Both the position numbers and the translations under genes were made by a program. Positions 33,650 to 41,757 of a stretch of DNA of 64,000 nucleotides are shown in pieces; the first letter of the stretch is position 1, and each line of letters opens with the position of its first letter. The stretch is from contig NZ_JACJHR010000006.1 in assembly GCF_014174495.1 (NCBI RefSeq), positions 124,001 through 188,000 on the forward strand, in the 5' to 3' direction. The notes beneath the pieces are model-generated. The model did not search any database. It saw only the letters and a program-made list of their open reading frames with translations, and was not told the DNA's origin. This stretch comes from Amycolatopsis echigonensis. GTDB taxonomy: Bacteria; Actinomycetota; Actinomycetes; Mycobacteriales; Pseudonocardiaceae.

Positions 33650-34480
33650 CTACATCGGGTCTGGACCTTTGGCTTTCTTCTCATGACATGAACCTTCAGC
33701 ACTCTCACAGAGAGTACGGTACTCAACAACTCGGGACTTCCTCCATTCTGCGATTCTCCCCGAAGTCACGGCAAGACTACCTAAAAACAGTGGTGGCAAC
33801 TTGCTGAATCTTTCTATAAATTCCAAAAGCGGGTTGTCGTGAGGGTCATCCTCGGGCCCACTTTGGTACACATATGTAATATCTGGGTTCTTGCTGACAA
33901 TCGCATGTATCCGGCGAACATGTTCTTCGGACGTCAACTCGGCCAACTCTTGCGGCTTATTGTCTTTTCTGACTCTTTTCCAGAAGCGACTGCCAACCGG
34001 CTTATCCATTCGAGAGTCAATACGACTAAAACGGACCAATACGGTCCGGACTTCTTCGAAATCTTCCGGAACAGCTTCAAGATTCTTCAGGTTAACCCCA
34101 TCGATGCATATTTGCATCATCCAAACTATTGCAGGCGCTAACTGGTCATAATTTTGAGAATTTCTTTTCAGTTGATCAACTGCCGCAAAGAAGGTGGCTT
34201 CCACCTTGGCGCGCAACGGAATCCAGTCACGCTTCCAATTGAAGGGAGCCTTGCTTCCGAGATTGTCGAGCATGAGATGGCAGCGGTAATGCCAGAATAG
34301 GTCGCACGATGCAAGTAGCAAGTCATAACCTTGATTCAAGGATTCAGCTCTGCGCTGCTCGCTCTGCCCAATAAGGTCCAACCGCTTGGCCCGGAGCGTT
34401 GCGTACGCCGCAATTATTGCCACAAGCAGCGCGCATGCTCCACTGATAATCGCCGTCGTCACGTTGACATCATCTGGCAC
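33650..34480 (-). CDS. Membrane-anchored protein of unknown function
   Basis: A 276-residue protein with one N-terminal membrane helix (ATAIISGACALLVAIIAAYATLRAKR, residues 7-31, positive residues following) and a long, charged helical cytoplasmic domain. Residues 80-150 are strongly helical and a DPHDNPLLEFIERF stretch lies near the end. I recognise no family. One-helix proteins of this type with low-GC codon use are common in defence islands, where they may be membrane-acting effectors, but there is no direct evidence here. It is the first minus-strand gene of the island. Confidence 0.6.
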   Translation of the reverse strand: MPDDVNVTTAIISGACALLVAIIAAYATLRAKRLDLIGQSEQRRAESLNQGYDLLLASCDLFWHYRCHLMLDNLGSKAPFNWKRDWIPLRAKVEATFFAAVDQLKRNSQNYDQLAPAIVWMMQICIDGVNLKNLEAVPEDFEEVRTVLVRFSRIDSRMDKPVGSRFWKRVRKDNKPQELAELTSEEHVRRIHAIVSKNPDITYVYQSGPEDDPHDNPLLEFIERFSKLPPLFLGSLAVTSGRIAEWRKSRVVEYRTLCESAEGSCHEKKAKGPDPM

Positions 34481-34833
34481 CGCTCAGCTTGCCTCGGCTG
34501 ACATGCGCAAGAAGGATGGAAAAACCACTCCTTTGGAGTAATGTTTGGTTGCTGTCGGCGGAAGGTGTGGGGTTCCTCTGACGCTTCCGCTGCCACACAT
34601 GCCGGAATGAGAGCACAGCCTACTCGGCTGTTCGGACCGCAGCAGCGGTCCGGATCATTTCCGCAGCGATTCTATGTCCTCCGACGTCGAGCGTGTGTTG
34701 GGCGATCGCAAGCTTACGTTCGTCGTCGCGTGTTCCAGTGTCTTCGCACACTGCGATAACTGCCCTCAGCTCCTTCTCTCTCCCCGCACTGAACCGCACG
34801 GCGCTAGGCGGCCGATGCTGTACGCGGCGTGTG
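34481..34833. other. Intergenic region, no supported gene
   Basis: A 353-base stretch between the start of the membrane-anchored protein gene and the end of the XRE gene. Composition rises from A+T-rich on the left to G+C-rich on the right, so it marks the edge of the island. Short open frames on the plus strand have no recognisable content. The promoter of the membrane protein gene should lie at its left end. Confidence 0.5.
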
Positions 34834-35583
34834 CTAGCAGGCTAGAGCTGGACCGGATGTCGGTGGGTGGCGGAGCGTTTTTCCATGATGGGCTGTGATC
34901 TGCCGGATTAGTTCGATGTCTGCCTCATATGGACTGCCGGTCTCGCACGGGTCGACAGTGAAGATGCCGAGGCCTTTTTGTCCGCAGTAGACGACCGTTT
35001 CTCCGCTGTCCATGGAGTATCGGTCGAACGCTGTCGTGAGGCCGGCTTTCCATGCCATCTCAGAAGGAACAACGTGGAGCGTGAGTGATCGTGGCCCCGC
35101 GACGGCGCGGGCAGTGAATCGCAGGGTTTGGCCTGCGATGCCAATCCCGTCGCGGATGGCGTGATCGGATACGAAGGCCTCCAGCGGGGCAAGCTGCGTA
35201 TCCGGGTACAGACGCGGGATCCGCAGCACCTCCGGGATGGCGAATGGATCCCAAGTGACGATCGATTGTGCGGACTCATCGTGCGCGGCTAGCGCTATGG
35301 TCCGAGCAGGAGAGCCCGGCGTGCCGCGGACGACCCAGCACTGTTCTGCTGCGCTCTTGGCAATGTGGAGAATGTCGCGCCTTGCTTCGCCGACCGCGCC
35401 GATTGCGCCCAGGATACCTGCGACGTCCGCGAGACTCGGCGCGCGGCGCGCTTGTTCCCAGCTGGACAGCATCGCGGGCGCAACGCCGATTCGGCGTGCC
35501 AGCTCGCGGAGTCCGAAGTTGGCTTCGATGCGCGCGTTTCGGAGGCTGGCTCCGAGGATGCGCGTTCGAGGAGTCGGGGGCAT
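34834..35583 (-). CDS. XRE-family regulator with a DUF5753-like C-terminal domain
   Basis: A 249-residue protein with an N-terminal helix-turn-helix (about residues 10-65: LGASLRNARIEANFGLRELARRIGVAPAMLSSWEQARR) and a C-terminal ligand-like domain (SIVTWDPFAIPEVLRIPRLY, LTLHVVPSEMAWKAG) of the kind found in Scr1/DUF5753 actinobacterial regulators. These proteins pair with a small DUF397-type partner; here the upstream small gene at 35606 takes that place but is not a DUF397 protein. ATG 35583 is used. Expected to bind DNA in the cytoplasm. Confidence 0.75.
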   Translation of the reverse strand: MPPTPRTRILGASLRNARIEANFGLRELARRIGVAPAMLSSWEQARRAPSLADVAGILGAIGAVGEARRDILHIAKSAAEQCWVVRGTPGSPARTIALAAHDESAQSIVTWDPFAIPEVLRIPRLYPDTQLAPLEAFVSDHAIRDGIGIAGQTLRFTARAVAGPRSLTLHVVPSEMAWKAGLTTAFDRYSMDSGETVVYCGQKGLGIFTVDPCETGSPYEADIELIRQITAHHGKTLRHPPTSGPALAC

Positions 35584-35605
35584 CGGCAGTTGGCTCTATC
35601 TCGTG

Positions 35606-35866
35606 CTACCGCGACAGCGCGGGATGATTCGGCGGGATCGGGATGCCGTTGGCGCGGCGGTACTGATAGTCGCAGTGGACGCACATGACGAGAACGCAGT
35701 TGGAGTCGCGGCTGTCGCGTGACTTGAAACCGGCTGGCGCGGTGAGGCCGCACAGCATGGTCACGTCTTCGCCTGGATCCGGGACTGAGTCGAGGAGGGC
35801 GCGGTGCCACACGCCATCCACGACTGGGTGGACGTGATCGAGATCGATGAAGATCAGCGCTTGCAT
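35606..35866 (-). CDS. Small Cys-containing protein upstream of the XRE gene
   Basis: An 86-residue protein starting at ATG 35866 after a GGGGAT site. It begins MQALIFIDLDHVHPVVDGVWH, has a CGLTAPAGF turn, and a later CVLVMCVHCDYQYR segment. Four Cys, two in a CxxC-like spacing, could bind a metal. I do not recognise the family. The stop is 22 bases upstream of the XRE gene start, so the two are probably one operon and may act together. Confidence 0.6.
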   Translation of the reverse strand: MQALIFIDLDHVHPVVDGVWHRALLDSVPDPGEDVTMLCGLTAPAGFKSRDSRDSNCVLVMCVHCDYQYRRANGIPIPPNHPALSR

Positions 35867-36255
35867 GAGGATCCCCGTACCGGTGGTTGGCGCGTCTCGA
35901 AGCCGTCACAGAGGGCCGGGTGGCCGCGGAGTGGCGTGACACGATGAAAGCGGCTTTGAGCTGGGCGAATCACGGTTGTGACGGCTGTGACGTGTCCCAG
36001 GACCCTGCTCTCCGGAGCGCCTGAGACGCCCGGTTCGAGCCGGAGTCGACTGCTTCGTCTGGTGTCACCGCGTTTCCGCGCCAGCTGGCATCCGACCTCT
36101 CCTCGACAGCCTGCGATCTGTTGAAATCATTCAATGCGTGCGGTTGGTGCGAGACCACGGCGCTCGTGTGGCAGGGCTGTGGCACTTGTGCGTATAACCT
36201 GCGTCTGCATTTGCTATCGTCCAACTTGGCTGGCCGGAAGGGGCGAGGTGCGGCG
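35867..36255. other. Divergent intergenic region between regulator genes
   Basis: No supported gene. It must carry the promoters of the minus-strand pair (35866 and down) and of the plus-strand HTH/Nudix-like gene. A CCGGTTCGAGCCGG palindrome sits at 36031-36044; it resembles a tRNA T-arm but no tRNA can be folded around it. Confidence 0.5.
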
Positions 36256-37683
36256 ATGGCGGAGCGGCGAGAAGCGCTGATTTTGGCTCGCGAAGACGCT
36301 GGTCATACACAGGAGACGCTCGCCGCGGTGCTCGGCGTCGACCGGACGACCGTCGCGCGGTGGGAATCCGGTGGGCATCGTCCGTTGCCGCATCAGTGGC
36401 CGGAGCTGGGAAGAGTGCTCGGGCGACCAGTGGCGGACGTGCGGGCATTTTTCGGGCAAGGTTCGCCTGAGGCTGGAGGCTCCGCGCTTACGTCGGCGTT
36501 CGATTGGTTGGACAGGTCGGCGGGCTGGGTTGCAGGGACAGCTCGGCGCGCGGTACGACCGAAGTCAGGCCGTGAACGTCGGATCGGTCGCCGGGCTGAG
36601 GAGGCGGAGGTGCTTCGACAGTTCTACGGCGCTCCCGAGGGCGAACACTTCTACTTCGATGCGGAGGTCGGTGGCGAACTGGTCACCACGAGCGTCGTGA
36701 CCAGACCCGACTGGACTGATCTCCGCTGTGCGCTGGACGCCCAGCGGGATGTGCTCGTGCTTGATGCGCGAGTTGCTGCAGCGCAGCGAGCTGGGACAAC
36801 GGACGCCGCTTTGACTCGGCTGACAGAAGCAGCGGCATCGGACGTCCGGATTGCCGATCGGCCGCTGTACCGGCTGCTCGACGTCGATGTTTGCGCAGAT
36901 CATGTCGGTGGCACAGTCGGCACTACGTCGTTTGTCGAGTATGCGTTGGGTCCAGACCTGCTCGAACGGGAGTTAGCGGCTGGCGAGACCTTGTTGCGAA
37001 GTGAGCTGCTGCCGGACTTCGCTGGTGTTCTCGACGCGCGCAGTCGTCTTTGTGCTGGTGGGGTGCTAGCTCTGACGGCGATCGCGCGGCCGGCGGATCC
37101 CGTGCGTGGTGAGGCTGACTACCTCCTGCTTGTACAGGAACGATCCGGCCATGTGGTCAACGGGTCGGGTCGGCTCGCCGTGATCCCGAAGGGGTTCCAC
37201 GGTCCTCTGGCGGACCAGCGTGGCGATGCGCGGATCGGCGCAACGCTCCGGCGTGAGCTGGAGGAAGAGCTGTTCGGCCGGGACGAGGTTGACACCACGA
37301 CGGAGGTGCAGCGCGCCGCGGATCCGATGCACCCGGCGCGGCTGTCGGAACCGATGCGGTGGCTGATGGCGGAGCCGGATCGGATACAGATGGAGTGCAC
37401 TGGGTTCGGGTTCAACCTGGTCAGCGGCAACTACGAGTTCGCGACGCTCGTCGTGATCGAGGACGAGGAGTTCTGGCCGCGGTTCGGCGGAGTGGTCGAG
37501 GCGAACTGGGAGGTCTCCGGTCTCCGGCAGTACTCGTCGCTCGACCGTGAGCTGGTCGGCGAGCTGATCACCGATGAGAAGTGGACGAACGAGGGTCTGT
37601 TCGCGTTCCTGCTCGGCCTGCGCCGGTTATCGGAGATCGGTGGGGCGCGGGTGGCGTTGCCGCCGATCGACCTACGCTGCTGA
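36256..37683 (+). CDS. HTH regulator with Nudix-like C-terminal domain (paralogue 1)
   Basis: A 475-residue protein. Residues 1-65 form a Cro/XRE-type helix-turn-helix (REALILAREDAGHTQETLAAVLGVDRTTVARWESG). A middle region follows, then a C-terminal domain with a Nudix-like box: GATLRRELEEELFGRDE around residue 330, in which the expected Gly after REUxEEx is Phe. It ends with FNLVSGNYEFATLVVIEDEEFW and ends of helices. ATG 36256 is chosen over a longer frame because GAGG precedes it and the HTH starts at once. It is about half identical to the C-terminal half of the protein at 38019, toward which it is transcribed. It may sense a nucleotide-type ligand; this is inference. Confidence 0.72.
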   Translation: MAERREALILAREDAGHTQETLAAVLGVDRTTVARWESGGHRPLPHQWPELGRVLGRPVADVRAFFGQGSPEAGGSALTSAFDWLDRSAGWVAGTARRAVRPKSGRERRIGRRAEEAEVLRQFYGAPEGEHFYFDAEVGGELVTTSVVTRPDWTDLRCALDAQRDVLVLDARVAAAQRAGTTDAALTRLTEAAASDVRIADRPLYRLLDVDVCADHVGGTVGTTSFVEYALGPDLLERELAAGETLLRSELLPDFAGVLDARSRLCAGGVLALTAIARPADPVRGEADYLLLVQERSGHVVNGSGRLAVIPKGFHGPLADQRGDARIGATLRRELEEELFGRDEVDTTTEVQRAADPMHPARLSEPMRWLMAEPDRIQMECTGFGFNLVSGNYEFATLVVIEDEEFWPRFGGVVEANWEVSGLRQYSSLDRELVGELITDEKWTNEGLFAFLLGLRRLSEIGGARVALPPIDLRC

Positions 37684-38022
37684 CGGCCACCGGACGGTCA
37701 GCACGACGGAGTCGGCGAGCGCTTCCCAAGAGTGGTCGATTCCGGGACCCCACATGACGTAATCGCCTTGGCGTGACATGGTTTTCGTACCGCCGGTGAC
37801 ATCGATGCGAAACTCGCCGGAGATGAGCATGACGAGCGTGGTGCGCTGGTCGTCGGCTGTCCACTCGGGACGCTTGTCTCCTACGGGGTGGTTGGCCCAC
37901 TTGACTTCCACGTCGTTCGTCGCCCGAACTCCGTGCGAGGGGTCGAGGAAGTGGCCGACCAGCCAGCCGCGGTTGCCTGCGGCGTCTTCGTTGGCGTTGC
38001 CGCTGGTCCAGCCCTCGGTCAC
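37672..38022 (-). CDS. Cupin-domain protein
   Basis: A 116-residue single-domain cupin. VKWANHPVGDKRPEWTADDQ, LVMLISGEFRIDV and GDYVMWGPGIDHSWEAL give the two cupin motifs with the final HSW metal ligand region. GTG 38022 overlaps the stop of the upstream HTH/Nudix-like gene (GTGA), so the two are coupled. Its 3' end overlaps the end of the convergent paralogue by 12 bases. It could bind a small sugar- or acid-like ligand and act as a sensor or isomerase. No definite function. Confidence 0.75.
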   Translation of the reverse strand: MTEGWTSGNANEDAAGNRGWLVGHFLDPSHGVRATNDVEVKWANHPVGDKRPEWTADDQRTTLVMLISGEFRIDVTGGTKTMSRQGDYVMWGPGIDHSWEALADSVVLTVRWPSAA

Positions 38023-39563
38023 TCGCTGATCTCCCACTCGATCGTTGGCAGGCGCACCCGGTCTCCGCCGATTTCCGCGAGGCGTCGGAGCCCTTGCGTC
38101 ATGGCGAACAAACCTTCGTTGCTCCACGCTACATCAGTCAGCAGTTCGGTCAGAAGCTCGATGTCCGTGGTCGAATACTGGCGCAGTGTCGAGGATTCCC
38201 AGTTCGCGGCGACGATTCCGCCGTACTGGTTCCAGAACTCTTCGTCTTCGATGACGATGAGGCTGGCGAACTCGAAGTTGCCGCTCACCAAGTTCAGCCC
38301 GAACCCGGTCGTCTCCATGCGGAGGCGGCCGGGTTTTTGCATGAGCCAGCGCATCGGCTCCGACATGAGCGTTGGGTGCATCGGGTCCGCGGTCAGCGAG
38401 TCGGTGACGGTGTTGTCGATGTCCGGGCGGCCGAACAGTTCCTCTTCCATCTCGCGCCGGAGGGTCGCGCCGATCTGTGCGTCGCGGCGGACGTCGGTGA
38501 GGGGCTGGTGGAAGCCCTTCGGGATGACGGCCAGGCGGCGCGCGGCGTTCAGGACGTTGCCTGAGCGTTCTTGGACTAGCAGGACGTAGTCGGCTTCTCC
38601 GCGGAACGGGTCGGCGGGGCGGGCAATTGCGGTGAGAGCGAGTGCGCCGCCGGCGCAGAGCCGGGTTCCGACGTCGAGGACTGACGCCAGGTTAGGGAGG
38701 TAGCGGTCTCGCAAAGGGAGCTTGAGCGGCCCGCCAGCGATGATGGCGTCGGCCAGTTCGCCCTCCAGCAGGTCCAGTGTCAGGGCGTAGTGGACGAAGT
38801 GCGTGGTGCCAAACGAGCCGGCGAGCTGGTGTTCGGCGATGTCCAGGGCAAGCGCGCGGTACAGAGGGCTGTTCACGAGGCGGGTGTTCATGGCCAGCGA
38901 CTCTGCGAGCCGGTGAACTGCTGCGGTGGCGGCGCGCTCGTCGAGTGCCAGGTCTGCCTCGGGCTGCGCACTGGCGACCTTGAATCGATCTGATGCGGGG
39001 CGTAGCTCGCAGTCGAGATCCAGCCAGTTCGCGCAGGTGAGGACGCTGGTGTTCACGAGTTCGCTGCTGACTCGCGCGGTGTACAGGCCGTGGTCGCCGG
39101 TTCGGCTGCCGTAGTAGGCGGCAAGTGCGTCGGCCGTGTCGCGCTGGGTTACCCAGCTCCGGCGGGTGCTTCGGTCGCGCAGGGCTTGGGTGTCCAGTTG
39201 CGCGGCTTTGGCGGCGACTGCGCGACGCGCGGTTCCGGGAGACCAGTGTGCGTGCTGGTCGATCCATTCGAGCGCGGACGCGATGTTCGGGTCGTCGTCC
39301 AGGCGGGGATCTCCGGGTGTCTCGGCCGGTGCGGTGCAGGTCAGCTCGGCGAAGCGGGCGCGCTCGGCGTCACCGACTTGCTCGTACGCGCGGTCGAGCA
39401 CCTGTTGCATCTCCGACCGCGGGCGCAGGTCCGGCTTTTGATGCCAGGACGCGACCGTGCGGACGCCGATGCCTAGGTGTGCGGCGAAACCCTCGTTGCT
39501 CATTCGGAGAGCTGCTTGCAAGGCCGATGCGGTGCGGCCCGTCCATTCGTCGGCCGGATTCAT
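38019..39563 (-). CDS. HTH regulator with Nudix-like C-terminal domain (paralogue 2)
   Basis: A 514-residue protein. The N-terminus has a helix-turn-helix (ALQAALRMSNEGFAAHLGIGVRTVASWHQ) and a helical linker; the last 220 residues match paralogue 1 closely: LCAGGALALTAIARPADPFRG, RRLAVIPKGFHQPL, GATLRREMEEELFGRPD and NLVSGNFEFASLIVIEDEEFW. The N-terminal halves differ much more, so the two bind different DNA while sharing the ligand domain. ATG 39563 is the only good start. It forms an operon with the downstream cupin gene. The Nudix-like box again has Phe where Gly is expected, so binding rather than hydrolysis is likely. Confidence 0.72.
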   Translation of the reverse strand: MNPADEWTGRTASALQAALRMSNEGFAAHLGIGVRTVASWHQKPDLRPRSEMQQVLDRAYEQVGDAERARFAELTCTAPAETPGDPRLDDDPNIASALEWIDQHAHWSPGTARRAVAAKAAQLDTQALRDRSTRRSWVTQRDTADALAAYYGSRTGDHGLYTARVSSELVNTSVLTCANWLDLDCELRPASDRFKVASAQPEADLALDERAATAAVHRLAESLAMNTRLVNSPLYRALALDIAEHQLAGSFGTTHFVHYALTLDLLEGELADAIIAGGPLKLPLRDRYLPNLASVLDVGTRLCAGGALALTAIARPADPFRGEADYVLLVQERSGNVLNAARRLAVIPKGFHQPLTDVRRDAQIGATLRREMEEELFGRPDIDNTVTDSLTADPMHPTLMSEPMRWLMQKPGRLRMETTGFGLNLVSGNFEFASLIVIEDEEFWNQYGGIVAANWESSTLRQYSTTDIELLTELLTDVAWSNEGLFAMTQGLRRLAEIGGDRVRLPTIEWEISE

Positions 39564-39701
39564 CGGCGCGCGCTTTCCGAATTCGAAGCTGCATTAGTCG
39601 TGCACTGCTCATGCACTGGCGATGCATGGGAATGGTCGCCGTTTCGGCCTTGAATTCGGGGTATGGAAACCACCAAGTTCATCACAGCGGCGCGCAAGCC
39701 G

Positions 39702-40082
39702 TCAGCGCTTCTTCTGCACGTGGTCGACGACGGTCGCCAGGCTGGTCTGGACGTCGTCCAGCCGGTCGAAGATCTCGTCCAAGCGCTGCTCCAGCGCGTC
39801 GAGGCGAGTCGAGAGTTCACCGCCGTCGTTGGCTGGCTCGTCGGGGTGCGGGGGCGTGCGGTTCTGCAGCACGGCCTGCAGATGCTGCGGGTGCCAGCCG
39901 AGTGTGGTCGAGAGTGCTTCGAGCGTGCGCGCGCTCCGTCGGCGCTCGACCGTGTGGTGCTGCAGCTCGCGCACGATCGCCTGCGACACGTGCGACCGCT
40001 CCGCCAACTCTCGCTGTCGCCAGCCGAGTTCGTGCACGCGCATGTCGATCGCCTTCGCGACCGCCGCCCAATCCTCCGACAC
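39702..40082 (-). CDS. Helix-turn-helix protein with C-terminal coiled coil
   Basis: A 126-residue protein. Residues 5-65 contain an XRE-like HTH (KAIDMRVHELGWRQRELAERSHVSQAIVRELQ). After a PPHPDEPANDGG linker, residues 88-123 form a coiled coil with heptads (LSTRLDALEQRLDEIFDRLDDVQTSLATVVDHV), suggesting a dimer or trimer. It is divergent from the excisionase-like gene and may control that promoter. This arrangement of a divergent repressor next to xis is common in actinomycete integrative elements. Confidence 0.72.
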   Translation of the reverse strand: MSEDWAAVAKAIDMRVHELGWRQRELAERSHVSQAIVRELQHHTVERRRSARTLEALSTTLGWHPQHLQAVLQNRTPPHPDEPANDGGELSTRLDALEQRLDEIFDRLDDVQTSLATVVDHVQKKR

Positions 40083-40239
40083 CTATTCCTCCGCGCTCCG
40101 CCTCAGCGCCGAGATTAGCGCGTCATTGCGCTTTTCTCGCGCCGCGTAGCGGGTGTGCCGCGGCGCGTCGGATATCTATGCCCTTCGGGCAGCTGAAATC
40201 AACAACATAGTCTTGAAATCATCAGATTGGCCTTTTCTT

Positions 40240-40416
40240 ATGAACTCGAATCTCACTTTTCACACGCCGGATGAAGCGGCTTGGCTGCTCGGCGTCTCGC
40301 GGGGCGCGGTCAGTCGGGCCATCCGGAGTCGCAAGCTGCGGGTGGTCCGTCGCCGGGAAGGGCTGAGGATCCCGTCCACCGAGCTGACGCGCGTCCTTCG
40401 CGGAGGTGCGGCGTGA
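40240..40416 (+). CDS. Excisionase-like HTH protein
   Basis: A 58-residue protein of the excisionase/MerR-type family: FHTPDEAAWLLGVSRGAVSRAIRSRKLRVVRR. The helix-turn-helix at residues 8-33 is followed by a wing and the typical IPSTEL end. ATG 40240 is preferred to an earlier frame that runs through A+T-rich promoter sequence. It should direct the recombinase at 43985 toward excision. It overlaps or abuts the WhiB-like gene, so the module is transcribed left to right. Confidence 0.75.
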   Translation: MNSNLTFHTPDEAAWLLGVSRGAVSRAIRSRKLRVVRRREGLRIPSTELTRVLRGGAA

Positions 40417-40739
40417 TGGACGAACTCACCTTGATCGGGATCGCTTGGCGGCTCGACGCGCTCCGTTGGGTGCCGTCCGACGTGCTCTACGACGTCGTGA
40501 CCAGGGACGGACTCTGTATGTGGCCACCAGACGCTGACCCGCCGCCCGCGTCGTCGGACGCGGAACTCGCCGCCCGGATGTGCGGCGGGTGTCCGGTCTG
40601 GGACATGTGCCTCGAACTGGAGTTGCGGACGGCCGGTGTGGCGACGGTCGGTGTCTGGGGCGGGATGACGGACGACGACCGGCGGGCGTTGCACCCGCAC
40701 TGGCTGCGCCGCGGCGAGCGGGCAGGGGGTGCGCGATGA
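40416..40739 (+). CDS. WhiB-family iron-sulfur protein
   Basis: A 107-residue WhiB-like protein. Cys34, Cys56, Cys59 and Cys65 give the four-cysteine CXnCxxCx5C cluster that binds [4Fe-4S], followed by the GVWGGMT turn at residues 79-85 and a basic tail (HPHWLRRGERAGG). These proteins are actinobacterial transcription factors that bind sigma factor. ATG 40416 lies nine bases after GGAGG; GTG 40413 is one codon upstream. Its presence inside a mobile-element module, between xis and the membrane genes, suggests control of the element. Confidence 0.82.
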   Translation: MDELTLIGIAWRLDALRWVPSDVLYDVVTRDGLCMWPPDADPPPASSDAELAARMCGGCPVWDMCLELELRTAGVATVGVWGGMTDDDRRALHPHWLRRGERAGGAR

Positions 40740-41065
40740 ACGGGCTGACCGTGACGCCGACGCAGCTCGTGGCCGGAGTCGGCGTGCTGCTGGTGCTGTT
40801 TTGGGTGTGGCGTGCCGGTGCGCGCCGAGCGAAGGCAGCGGCGGAGAAGGCGAGGTCCGGGGCGAGGCTGGTGTCGTTGGCCGGGCGGGTCGTGTTCAAC
40901 GCGGCGCTGATCGTGGCGGTTCAGTGGGTGGTGATCGCTCACCAGGGCGGGACGTGGGTCTTGCTGGCGGTGTTGGGGTTGCCTGCGCTGTTCGCTGCGC
41001 ACGCACTGACTCGGGCGCTCACCGTGACGACGGTCGACACCTCGAAGCGGGGTGGTCGGCGATGA
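40736..41065 (+). CDS. Small membrane protein of the transfer module
   Basis: A 109-residue protein with three likely membrane helices (residues 9-25, 49-66 and 70-92) and a basic segment (RAGARRAKAAAEKARSGARL) between the first two. ATG 40736 overlaps the preceding stop (ATGA). No family is recognised. The position before the DUF2637-like protein and the FtsK-like ATPase suggests a part of a DNA-transfer or spread complex. Confidence 0.65.
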   Translation: MNGLTVTPTQLVAGVGVLLVLFWVWRAGARRAKAAAEKARSGARLVSLAGRVVFNAALIVAVQWVVIAHQGGTWVLLAVLGLPALFAAHALTRALTVTTVDTSKRGGRR

Positions 41066-41757
41066 GTCGGGCGCAGAGGTTGGCGCAGGACGCGGCTGAG
41101 GCGGCGGAGGTTAGGGCGTATCAGACGGATCCGGACGTGGTGGCGTTGCGGATTGAGCGGGTACGGCGGCAGGTTGACTGGATGGCGTGGTCCGGGATCG
41201 TGCTCGGGCTGGGCTTCACGATGACGAACGTGCAGACCTTCGCGTCGGCGGCCACGGCGGTTTGGTCGTTGCCGTGGCTGGCTGCATGGGTTCTGGATCC
41301 CACTGTTTCGTTGGTACTGCTGGCGATTCTCCGGGCGGAGCAGGTGACGGCGCGGTACCAGGTGCGGACTGGTCCGTGGGTGCGGCGGGCGAAGTGGTTC
41401 ACGCTCGCGGCGACGTATGTCATGAACACCTGGACGTCGTTCATGGCCGGTGAGGCTGCGGCGATCGTGTTGCATTCCGTTCCGCCGCTGGTGGTGTTCG
41501 TGGCGGTGGAGGCGGTCACGGATCTTCGGGACAAGCTGACCGATGCTGTGCTGGTGGCTGCTGGTGAGCGTCGAATTGTTCGGCCGGTCGAGGGCGGGCG
41601 GCGGAAGCTGTTCGCGGACTATCTCGCCGAGGCGCGGGCGGCTTGGGCTCCGGGTGTGGAGATCACGCCGGCGTGGGTTCGGCAGGAGACCGGGTGTTCG
41701 CGCGGGTTGTCACCGCGGTTGGCTCGGGCCTTGCGCGCGGAGGTGGCCAATGGCTGA
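41062..41757 (+). CDS. DUF2637-like membrane protein
   Basis: A 231-residue protein with four membrane helices (about residues 38-56, 67-90, 110-130 and 137-155), including VDWMAWSGIVLGLGFTMTNV, WLAAWVLDPTVSLVLLAILRAE and a helix ending in PPLVVFVAVEAVTDLRDK. This resembles DUF2637 membrane proteins of actinomycete plasmids and integrative elements, often encoded next to the TraB/FtsK ATPase. The C-terminal 70 residues are soluble with a winged-helix-like end (ITPAWVRQETGCSRGLSPRLAR). ATG 41062 overlaps the preceding stop. Confidence 0.7.
   Translation: MSRAQRLAQDAAEAAEVRAYQTDPDVVALRIERVRRQVDWMAWSGIVLGLGFTMTNVQTFASAATAVWSLPWLAAWVLDPTVSLVLLAILRAEQVTARYQVRTGPWVRRAKWFTLAATYVMNTWTSFMAGEAAAIVLHSVPPLVVFVAVEAVTDLRDKLTDAVLVAAGERRIVRPVEGGRRKLFADYLAEARAAWAPGVEITPAWVRQETGCSRGLSPRLARALRAEVANG

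Noticed and set aside
34541..34759. A 72-codon plus-strand frame in the intergenic region
   Set aside because: No ribosome-binding site, no family features, and unusual residue content.
36031..36044. CCGGTTCGAGCCGG resembling a tRNA T-arm
   Set aside because: Pairing of the T-stem fails beyond the palindrome and no acceptor or anticodon arm is found.
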